Shown here piece by piece: positions 1 through 11,600 of a DNA stretch of 64,000 nt (its first letter is position 1; each line of letters starts with the position of its first letter). A model generated the notes under the pieces. The model was not told the origin of the DNA, ran no database searches, and saw only the letters and a list, made by a program, of their open reading frames with translations. The position numbers and the translations under genes were made by a program. Source of the DNA: Pontederia crassipes. Its lineage: Eukaryota; Streptophyta; Magnoliopsida; Commelinales; Pontederiaceae. The DNA is taken from the NCBI GenBank assembly GCA_030549335.1, contig CM060196.1, positions 14,213,501 to 14,277,500 on the forward strand, read 5' to 3'.

Positions 1-1110
1 GAGGTTGGTTGATAGTAGTAAGCGACGGTGATGGCGATGTAGTGGCAGTAGCAGGTGTGGTAGATGATAGCGAAAGACGAAAATAACTAAATTATTGGTC
101 CAACAAAAAATTCGAGATATCACAATTGTTCGAAAAAGATCGAACAACTCTAATACCAATTGTTAGGTTCCTAGTCAAATTAGAATCCTAATTAAATCAT
201 TTCGAGGGGATCTAAGCCTTCAATAAATTACTTCGAAGGGGTCAAGCTTCCAAGATACTTGCTCTAAGTAATTATCAAAGAAGATTATATTCTCATATAT
301 CATTAAAAAGAGTTTCAATGGTCCCTATTTATAGGGTAAACTCAAACAAGTCATAGTAGAACTAGAAATAAAAGAAAAGAGTGCTAATCAAATTAGGAAA
401 TAAATAGTTAATCCTAATCAAAGAAAAATCAATTATTCCTATTATTATTAGGAACTAGGTTTCTATCATCTTGACATATATCCTTGCGTTCTCCTCGACC
501 TTCTAATGTCTCCGACGATCAAGGATGTGCGGTGAACAGTGGACTGGTCCTGGCCGATGTCAAGGCAGAAGCGAGATCGTCTGGGGGCAAAGAAGATGAC
601 GATGGGCCCACAAGCAACGTGTTCGGCGAGGAGGCCATGGGTGATGCTGAGGTTGCAGCAGCCGACAACGTGGTCTAGCGATCTCGTCAGCGAAGGGAGG
701 ATGGATTTGAAAGTTTCAACAAAAATGTGACGAGCAAGGATGTGTGGCGAGCCGTAGACTGATCTCAGCAAGGAGGTTGTACGACGAGGAGGTCATCCGG
801 ACTCAGCAAGGAGGTTGTCCAGTCTTGGCAACGAGGCCGCGGATGATGGCAAGGAGGTCGTCCATCGAGGAAGTCGCAATAGCCGACAACTTGACAATCT
901 CATCGGTTAAGAGAGGATGGATATCGTGCAAGGGGGGATTTCGACGAAGGGAGGTTGGGGATTTCGTCCGCGAGACAATTTCTCCCTAAATTTAAACCGG
1001 TAGTGTTTGAACCCGCACCAAATCAGACGATCTACCATCCAATTTAGATTCAAGGGCTCAAAAAATAGTCAGCACCATGCTCCCTAAATGACTAGGAGCA
1101 TGACCATTAC
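1..1110 (-). mobile_element. Part of a minus-strand LTR retroelement (PBS plus LTR), cut by the window edge
   Basis: Read on the minus strand, 147-158 gives TGGTATTAGAGT, close to the initiator-tRNA-Met primer binding site TGGTATCAGAGC of plant LTR retrotransposons. It directly follows an LTR-like end (+ strand TGTTAGG at 161). A TATA-like CTATAAATAG lies on the minus strand at about 325-334, as expected for an LTR promoter lying to the right. The internal region would then lie left of 147 and run out of the window. The far LTR end (about 1000-1110) is not resolved. ORFs at 480-990 have no recognisable product. Confidence 0.4.
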
Positions 1111-4100
1111 ATCCAAACTAATATTAGCAAGTAAAATGGAAACTAAACACATAAAATGATTTGTTAATGATCTCCTTCAACGTTGTCATCACAATTTTGA
1201 CATAAATTAACATAATTCACAATAAATTGTAAATGTATCCCAAATATATGAATTTTTTAATACCAATTGGAGACATTCGATACTTAAGATTATTAACACT
1301 AAATAAATATATAATCAAAATAAAGAACACAACACATCAATAGATGAATTGGCACCTCAAGTGAAAAGAAAAGAAAATCATCCCCATCCCCACCTATTAA
1401 AATCATGATTTTGTGGACATACAAGAAAGGTTTATGTTCTGGTTAAATTGGACGATCTCAATGGTTTTGAATTTATGGTATATACAATTTTCGGTATCGC
1501 TAATGCATTGATAATTATAAGCCATAATCGGAAGTATAAAAATCTTACGATGTCATGATCATTTGGTGTTGTCATTTCACTGAATTTTGTTATGAAACTT
1601 GCAAATTCATAAGACTTAACTCATCTCAACTTATCTTGGATTATGAATTTTTATGTCAATCATCATTGACATGAACACTTGAGATAGTTCAATGGTGAAA
1701 ATTTTGATTTTACACCTCTTAATGTCCTGAAATTCACCCTTATGTCACTAGCATTCGAACTTATTTTGGGTCACATTATTTACAATATCTTATTTTTAGA
1801 TGTTTCTTATATAAAATGTGGAAGCAAATTAACTATTTATCTTTCTTTGATAGAGTGCGAAAGCGATCTTTACTTTCTAACTATAATTTCATATTAGTCC
1901 TTAAAAAATCAACTAACTTTTAAATAACTTTCTATCAATTAACTGTGAAGAGTTCTATAACTCAATACCCATATGCATTTTACATTACTACCACTTACGC
2001 CTCCATCCTTACTTATCGGTTCATCTACTTGTGAGATTCAAATACAGGAAAATAGAATTTACATGAATAATGAATACTCAGTACATGAGATAATACAAAA
2101 GGATATAAAATCTTGATAGAAATGAATCAAAATTAGTTATGAAACAATCATAAGGTGGTTATATTTTAATAAACATTCTCTTTACTTTTCCTATTCTTAT
2201 TCATGTTCATATTCATATTCCCTAATCATAATCTTATTCATATTCTTATCCATATCCATGTTTTATTCTCATGTACATGATTCTTGCACTTATTCATATT
2301 CATCCTCTTACTCTTATCCATATTCATGTTTTATTTTCATGTTCATAATTCTTGTGCTTGTTCATGAACTTATATGAATCTGTATATGAGTACCTCACAC
2401 AAGGTTGTAAACTTCAAATACAATTAAGAGAAGTGCTTCACACAAGATTGTAGACTCTTCAAGAAAAGTGCCTCGCACAGTAGTCTTCTTCATAATAAAG
2501 TGCCTCACACAAGATTATAGACTTTCCGAGAAAGTGCCTCACACAAGACTGTAGGCTTTTCATATTTTTAGATTTTATATTGTTACCTAATTAACTATCT
2601 TTTTGTTCAATTCATATGTATAATTCATGGATAAAATAATCATTTAACATCATAACAAATCATATAAAAAATACCCACACAATCCATACCGAACTAATAC
2701 AAACTCGGGTCGAGTTTAACATGGCTCAAGTCGGGTCAATGCAACTCGGGTCGAGTTCTAATAGAATCTAATGATAACATAATTTTTATGGGAACTCAGG
2801 TCGGGTTTATTCCAACTCGGTTGGGTTCATGTACAAAGAAATTCTAATGCCAAAGTATCAATACTTTGATCTAACTTTTCTACCAATCCATGCATGTTTT
2901 CAACATAAAATCAAAGAAAAACTCTTATTGGATTTGTGCATCATTTTCTATTCTTAATTTGACCAAATCTATGAATATATCAAAAAATGAATTCAACATC
3001 AACAATACCTACTATCCAAGTAAAACTACTTAGAACTTGAAATTTTAGGCAATATTTTTGGTGACTACACTTATTTTTCGACAATGAGTTCAACATCCAT
3101 GTGCAGAGGGATGTGCCATGAAGAGATGATCGAAAGTTTCAGTCACACACATGCATTGAGGAGGGATAAAACATAACCCAAAGTTGAAGAAAATTTTCAA
3201 ATGGAGGAGGAGAGAAAGATGACTTGGAAGAGATCTTTGGAATTCTATTTATAGAAAAAATTCTTCAAATTCTAATCTAACTAGAACTACTATTTATACT
3301 TACAATTTACAATTTATCTTTTTATTTCCCATGAATTTCATACTAAAATAATTAGTTAATATCACTATTTCCTAATTTTCTGATTAAAATAATAATTTAA
3401 TATTATTTTTTGAATATTTTTATCTTTAAAATTCCTAATTTCAATCTCCTTAGAAGTATTAATTCAATATTCCAACAAACATTACCCCTAATCCTCTTCT
3501 GATCATCTTTTGTTTATTATATATCTCCTAACCATAATTATTTTTAATTTTTTGAATTAATTAATTATTCTTAACTAATAATTTTTGTAAATAAAATAAT
3601 AAAATATTTTATTATCTTCTAGATATTCTTAAATATAAAACTCTTATCTTAACTCTCCTTAGGAGTCTTTTATACTCTAAATTTATAGTTAGATTCAAAT
3701 TCAATTTTGAATCCCTAATCTCATTATAATTTTAACTCCTAATCTAATTAGAAATCATCTTTTCCTATCTCTTATATAATAACACTTTTATTCTAATTCA
3801 AACTTTTCTTATATTATATTTTCCTCTTCTAACTATACTTTTATTCTTTTCTAATTTTAACTTTCTTTAACAAACCTTAATTTTTGGATTTATTAAACCT
3901 AGCTTAACAATTTGTGGTACTTATCAAATAATTTTTGAATTGTGGAATTCTCCACAGCAAGGTTGGATCTCAAGGCCAAGAAGTTAACGGTCAATTTCCA
4001 CTCATGCCAAGATGAAGAGTAATAAACAAATAAATAAAATGTGGCATGTAAGATAGGCATAATCATACTACTTGTTATCTAAACTAATACTTTTGTGTAT

Positions 4101-5300
4101 GGGATTAAATCGCATAAAAAAATTCAAACTTTAATTTTATTCTCTAATCTTATATAAACTTTTTTTATATAAAAATCATGAACTTTCATTTTATTTTCAA
4201 ATCTATTTTGAATTTTTATTTTTACGTAAAAGGCATAAATTTTAAATTCATTAAAATGTTGTCTAGTATTATATTTTTATTAAAATATTACTTCAGAAAT
4301 CACCATATAGACTTTTAAACTTAAAAATGGTTAAAATTAAGATTTAATTATTTTATTTTTTGCAACTTTGACATTATAAAAGATCAATCAAATTTACCCT
4401 ATATAAATAAAAATAATATTATAATAGAAAGTATATTAAGTTGATGAGTTAATATTTAATTATACATGATAAAATTATTTAATCAATATTTAATAATCTT
4501 ATTTTATCTATTTATATAAGCTAAAATTTAAATTATTTTTTACCATCAAATTTATAATCAGAACTTTATGATATATCATCCACTTATTTATATGGTGATC
4601 GTTTAATTAATATTTTTAAAATTTTTGATAAAAATATAATAATATGCTATATTTGTAACTAATTTAAAAGCTAATGATTTTTTACATAAAATAAAAAGTT
4701 CAAATTAGATTAAATAATAAAATAAAATTCTATGACTTTTTATACAAAATAAAAGTTCATATTATTGGGAACAAAATTAAAATTCTAACTTTTATGCAAT
4801 TTATTCTATATATGAAAGGGCTTTATAGGAATTTCATTAAACATAGCATGTACATGAATGAGTTTTTCCCAAAGTTGAGGTGTTATGCATTAGGTCATAA
4901 ATTGGGAACCGACAAATTAATTAACGTCGTTCTACCTTAATGGTTCTTTTAAGGCTCGACGGATTTTTTTCCCTATATTTGGTAATCTAACTATTTTACT
5001 TAAACTTATTTCATAGCACGAAGCATTAGTAATTCTAATTATTTTTCCTAATCTAATTTTATATTTGATAAATTTAGTTTTCCACTCTAAAATTCACAAA
5101 AATTTCCTGCTTTATAAGAAAATAATACTGGTTGAAACCCATTCCTGGAATCACTCATGCCTATCATGATGAATTAAATTAGCACTTAAACACATTACAA
5201 GTGTATCACTAAATGCTAAAAATATAATGATAATTTATTTTAGCGATCATCTGAATTATTGATCCATTTTATTTATTAATAAATTATTTGATCCATTTTA
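1111..5300. repeat. AT-rich noncoding DNA with degenerate LTR-type and tandem repeats
   Basis: I see no gene here. Notable content: two diverged ~70-bp units rich in TTCATATTCAT at about 2185-2360; four or five diverged units of AAGTGCCTCACACAAGATTG at about 2391-2555; and several ACTCGGGTCGAGTT-type motifs at 2704-2825. The last motif also recurs in the LTRs at 10860-11190 and 54360-54600. A minus-strand TATA-like CTATAAATAG at about 3246-3255 suggests a third, strongly diverged minus-strand LTR around 2040-3960. The stretch 3960-5300 is AT-rich and featureless. Confidence 0.4.
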
Positions 5301-5624
5301 TTGGATCCCACCTAAATTATTAGCTCATATATGTGAAGGATCAATATAATATTAATTTTGAAAAGAAGAAGGAAGAAGAAACAAATAAATATATCTTTAA
5401 TTTTTCTTTTATCATAAGAAGCAAAACCAGTCAAGCAGGTGAGAAACTCCAGTCAGCAGCGGTCCTTCCCATCTCTGCGTCCACCGTATTGGAACAAACG
5501 AACGAGGAGCAACGAGAAGAAGAAACAGAAGGAAAAAAAAAATAGAGTTCTTTATAACGCGCAGGTGCTGCGATTTTTTTCCTTTTGAGATAAAACGTAG
5601 CGAGAGGTGGAAGCGCTGCTGGTG
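5301..5624 (+). promoter_or_regulatory. Probable promoter/5' UTR of the LIKE-COV gene
   Basis: These ~320 bases precede the LIKE-COV start. AT-rich DNA changes to a GA-rich stretch at 5470-5545, as in many plant 5' UTRs. A reading frame at 5333-5545 does not join the downstream CDS in frame and resembles no protein I know. No convincing TATA box could be assigned. Confidence 0.3.
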
Positions 5625-8600
5625 ATGGGAGACGAGAAGTTGATTGCGATGGTGGGCAGCGGCAGCATCAGGGACAGGGATCGGGAGCTGCTGATCCCGG
5701 TCGGCGTGGAGGTTCACCCTTCAGCCTCCGCCGCCGCCGCCAGTCACGACGACCATGACCACCATGATTCCAGGACCGCCGCCGCGTCGCCGCCCGGCGG
5801 GCAGCATCATCACGCCGGCAAAGAGGTCGGTCGTCTTCAATTCCGTATCTTTGATTGAAAAAAAAGAAAAAAAAACTTTAGGCGCGGCTTGGATGTTCCG
5901 AGGTTGCAGATCGGATTTGTATGTGGATCCTGTTGGGTTTGAGGGGTTTTCGCTGCGGTATTTCGCGTGATGTGCGACGGTTTTTCTTCTTCCTTTTTGG
6001 TGGATTCTTTTGTGGGGTTTCTTGCGATTGCCGTTGTTCTTCGAATGGATCAATCATGGTGATGGGATTCCTGCAGCTGCTTGTCCTTTTTTTTTTGTAT
6101 AGATTGTTTCCTTTTTAGAGGGTTAAACATGTTTAGCATTTTGTCGGTTGGTTCAGACGAGATTAAGAAAGTTCACCGGGAGCAACTTCTTGTTTCGAAG
6201 TCTTAGCCATAAACAAATTGAGGATGCCCGTGACAGTACTTAATATGGTATCTTTCTATTCCAAGTCCCAGCGGATTGAACACAGTCCATGACATCCTTC
6301 TATGGCAAGAATTCTCCCGCTCTTTATCATGTTCTCTTTTAACTGATGCCTTGCTTATGTATGGAGTTTGATATCCTTATGGCACTATTGTAGCATCTCG
6401 TTAGTTTCCTTTATTGTTTTATATAAGAAAAACAAAGAACAATCCTTTTACTTTTTGACCTGGGACTTCTTATCGTTTCCTTTATTATCATTTCAACGCC
6501 TGGTACAATCAGTCGATCTTCAAAATGATGGAAATGATCCTGCATTAAGCTGATATTCCATCTTATATCGAAATCATAATTGAACATGTTGCACAAATTA
6601 ATCCGAGGGCCTGAGGCCATAGTTAAAAACTATTACTTGCGCTATTCCCTTGCTATTTTGCTTAGACCATGGGCAAGGTACTGCCCCATGCGAACTGACT
6701 GGATTTTTTTGTCCTAGTCATTGTTGCTGAGCATCTTCATGTTTTCCTGCTTGGTTTGGTCTGCTGTTGTAAAGGACATTTTTCCTGCTTTATCCTCACT
6801 TAAATTACTTAACATATTGGCTCCAGTTGTTTCCTGCTCTTGACTATGTTTTACTCCAATTATATATCTGATGGTTGATTTCGAAGTGGTTGTTTATATG
6901 ATTTGGGTTATCCTTTTGAGGCTTGAACTCATGATCTAGTTTCAGTATGTGTTCTGCTGAGATCATGTGATGGTCTATTTCATAATTATGCACATTTGTG
7001 CCTTGTTGTGAGCCAGTGTTATGCCTAATAGGTAGGCTGTTGACATTAGTCCTTGAGAAGGAGGGATGGTGTTCTGTCCCGTGTCCCCATTTCAGATTTA
7101 TTTGGGTCGTCATGCATGTTTCTTGTCCTTCTTTGTCACAAACATTTTTTCTGTCACAAAAGTTCGATTACTCTGTGATCTCTGTCCTCCTAATGCTCAT
7201 TTCACGTGCAAATCTGTTTCTTTATGGTTGTTGGACCTTTATAATTGATGTAGGACGAATTCTACAAAATAAATAGTAGAATTTTAGTTATTTTATTTTA
7301 ATCCCTAGTCATAGTAGGAGTCTTAGAGTCTTGATGCTATTCTAGCATTTGGAGCTCTTATTTTCATTAGAAATTTGGGTTCTCTTTTATCTTTCCTGTG
7401 TAAGATGTTTTGCAGAGGTTATTTTCAAAGGTTGAGTAGTTTGGCCAAACTTTTTTCACATTATTCCAAACTTGTTTCACATTATCATCAATGCTTGTAG
7501 CAAAAATTTAAAATTTCGGGTAGCTATGGTGATTAACAGAATTATTTTTATTGTTGTTCCTAGTCGTTTGGTATTAGAGCTTTTTTATGACATGGCCAAC
7601 ATTCCAACTCCAAAGTTTGACAACTCCATTCCTACTTATGCTTTGGGCGTTCCATTGTTCTTTTCAAGTTTGAGAACTTTCTTTTTGATTAAAAATGAAA
7701 CCCATGTACTTGATACAAAGATTGAAAATAAAAGGGGCACATAGGATTCAAACTCGTGACCCCTAGGTCTCCGAGTAGATGGATGAGCCACTTCGTCACA
7801 CTCTTATTCCCAGTGTGAGAACTTTTGAAGAAGGGCCTGATGTAGGACGTTTGCTATAAAATTAGAAGTCCTTAAATTTTAGTTTTTTTTTATATTGTTT
7901 TCTTCTATTGAGTTCCTAGTCATAGTAGGATTCTTAAAGTTTTGATTTGGAATCAATTAATTCATTTGGTTATGAATAAATTGGCCGACCCCACCTAGTG
8001 GGATAAGGCTTTGTTGTTGTTGGTTATGAATAAATTAATTTTCCTCTAAAAAATGAATAGATTAATTTTATTTTCTTCAGAACCTTGGTTCTTGTTTGGC
8101 CTTCCTATCCCCAAGATGTCCTCTAGAGATTTGTCTTCTGCTGCTTGTTTCAAAGGTTGATTGCTTTTGACAAATTTTCTTTTGTATCATCATCATGTGT
8201 CAGTTTGAAAGTTAAGATTTGGGGTGGCTACAGTAATAGACACAGTTTTGTTGTTGTTGTGCATCAAAAGTAACTTCCAAAGAACTAACTTTTGATATAT
8301 TTCTTCGATCACTAAAGTAAGAAATAAACTTGTTTAACCACGTGTTGTTGTATAGGGTTATAGTAATTCGGGTTATGTTCACATGAATATCTATTTATTT
8401 GTTGTTATTATTAGTTACGCTTCATCCTTAGATGTTATTTGTAATCCGTAATATAGATTCTGTTCATTTCACATATATTTCTTTGCCATTCTAACAAGAA
8501 AGTGTCCTTCAAGCAGGCTTTCTATAAAGTTATCCGTAGTTGGGCTTCAAAGAAGTTCATGACTGGATGGTAACTTTCTAAACTCCTATTCTCAAGGAAA

Positions 8601-11600
8601 AAGACTTTCTAAATTCCTGCTTTATCCTGTTAGCTTTTGTTTTCTCACATAAACGATTCCTTTTACTGATTTTTCATTTACTTTCTCCCTCATTTTTTGT
8701 GTTACATTTTCTTGAGCTTCATGTGTTTTTTCATGTTTGCCCTTCCATAACATCCATAGAGATGGTTAGGACTGATTTTTCTTTTTTCTGTTTACTAGCC
8801 ATGCTAGTTTGAAAATGGGCCATCCCCTCAAAAAAAAAAAAAAAAGGTTTGAAAATGGGCCATCTTCACATCATGGGGCAAAATGCCATAATTCTACTCC
8901 ATGTATGATGGCCATTCTGTTACTTTGTATCCTTGTGATATATGCCATCAGGGTCTAAGTCCCATTAATGGGTTCATAACATCATGTTCCTGCATGCCTC
9001 GAATGAAATCTTAAGCCATATGTCGACAATACTCACGATTGGAACCGTCCAAGCATAATATATTGGACTGTTCCAAAATCATATTTCGACTTTTTATTGT
9101 TATGATTGGCATAGATAACATGTATGTCATGAGTAATTTGGTTGTTTGGAATCACATAAAGATAACAATGATTTAAGTGATTGATTATATTTTTTAATAG
9201 TCCTCAATAGACTTGAAATTCATTTGTTGTTCCTGATCTTGTCTTCTGCTATATAACAACACCTCCATTTTGCAGTGTTATCCTTTTTCCAATAGCTGTC
9301 ACCTTTTATATCACCTGGTGGTTTATTCGTTTTGTCGATGGATTTTTCTCTCCAATCTATGAACACCTTGGAATCAGCATATTTGGTAAGTATCTTTCTT
9401 CAGTCTTTTTTCTTGTACATCACATATGTCTTTAGTTCCGCTGTAGTGTAATTCTGAACTGTAATGTCGCTATTAATTTGAAACTATATGAATAATTTGT
9501 AATATTGAACTCAATGAAATCTTCAAGAAATTGGATGTAATATCAAGAGATGTATGGCTGAAGTCTTTAGGTAATAACGTCTTTTGTTATGTGTAACGCC
9601 CCGAGATTTTTGCCTGCCCAGAAGGCTATCTCAACGGTATTACTCAATTCTATGACCTAAATTTTTCCTTTATATTGACCAGTCAACATACTAGCATACA
9701 TCGACGGAAGACTAATTTTACAATGATCTATACAATGTGTGAAAACTATATATGCATTATTCAATAACCTGTGGGTTAGGGCCTACAATTATACAATAAA
9801 GACCTTATATCCATGTGCATATCACCCGTCAGAGAAGCCACTGACTATCTCACCATCGCCATCATCTCATACAGCACGAATTCAAGTACAAGGGAAAAAC
9901 CCAATGAGAAAACTCAATAATAACTATATGAACCATATATCAATATCTATAAAATATCAATAATATGAAAAATTAATAAACAATTATTTATAAAGAATCT
10001 ATGATTGATCAGGATAATTACCAATTAATAATAATCATTAATCAAATGATCAATCATAATTGTCATCCATATTTGATGACCAATATCCAATCAATCATTA
10101 TCAATTATTTTAAATCAATTACCAATTGGTCATAGGTTAGTGAAGATCACAATTTAACAATTATCAATTCAATTCTATTTATAATTTCTCAATTTATCCA
10201 TCAGGCTCAAAGGTTGCAATGTATTATCCATCAGCCATAAAGACGCAATTCAATATCCATCAACCATTAGGGCACAATTCGATTAATAATTTCATTATCA
10301 ATTCAATTCAATTCGATTATCAATTTAATCTTTGGAGTTACAATCAACCCTTTCGGGCACAATATGAAAGTTCTCTATTATTAAGGGACACCATACCACT
10401 TTCATGCGGATCAATAAATTTGGGTGTGATGGGAGACGAAGCCACGATTAGTCGTGAGGACACCCAGGACAGTCATGTTTTTTACACTATCTGCCCCCAT
10501 TCAATTCAATTATCCATCAGTTCCAAAGCACAATCAATCCTAGGGGCAATTAGTGGACATGGGCCCAACAATTTTCAGTTGCTTTTGTCTTTAACAATTT
10601 AGCTTAGGTTAAAGAGGACCCAATCAGAAAACACCTCAATTAGTACAATAATCAATGGTGTGATCAGATATGATGATAATCAATCAGATATGATAACAAT
10701 TTGATTAGGAACAATTAATAAGAAGGTCAAGATATCTATATCATAATCAACAATAAGATTAGGTGTGATGATCATAGTATCAAATATGATCCCGGTCAAT
10801 CAATAATGATAATAATCTAACTAACTATATTTAATATCAAAAATATGTTTTATGTCCCCTAGAACTCGGCCCACGTCGGATGGAACTCGAGCCGTGTTTG
10901 GCATTTCCAATTATCATCTCCTCTAGTTAGAACCGGGGTCGTGTTTAGGTCACATTCCAATTCTAAATCCAAGGAACCCGAACCAGATCAGCTCAGTTTC
11001 AATCCTATTAGCAATCAATCTTCGCAACCTAGGCCCGATAATCTGGAACCCGGTCTGGTTTTATCTATTCAATATTAAAAACGGTCGGGTTGTCAAAACC
11101 TAGGTTGCGTCTCACAACCCGGGCCGGGTTTACATGAACTCGGGCCAGTCTCAACCCTATTCGCATTGGGTTCATAGAAACCCGGGCCGAGTTCTGCCGC
11201 CGTCAGGAAACAGTGGTTCCGATACTAATTTTCGGCCGTCCAATCATCATAATCTATGCAATTTTATTAACAATTAATTCATATTAAACTTTAATTATAG
11301 GACAGGTCCCGAGTGTCTATATTGACGAAAAGCCGTCGATATAGGGATTCCCCTACAAACTTCAAGTTGGCCAAAAAACCAACTATAATTCCAATCGCTT
11401 GTTGCTGCTCGAATGCTGAATTTTGGTCGGCGGTTCCTTCGTGGTCTCTCCTTGAAACCCGCGTGCAATGTTTGGATGATGATCTCCTATATTGGAATTT
11501 CAAAATAATACATTGGTTTCTCTCGGACATGCCTCGGTTTTGCGTAGAGGAGGAGTAAAGGAGAGGCTTTTGTGCACAAAGAACTCTTGGATGTGGGGAG

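Noticed and set aside
5607-5624. Upstream non-ATG start (GTG) of the LIKE-COV frame
   Set aside because: Plant genes start with ATG; the first in-frame ATG is 5625.
7730-7800. tRNA-like motif (GGATTCAAACTCGTGACC) inside the TRIM-like element
   Set aside because: Resembles a reversed B-box region, but no cloverleaf could be folded and no A box is at the right distance.
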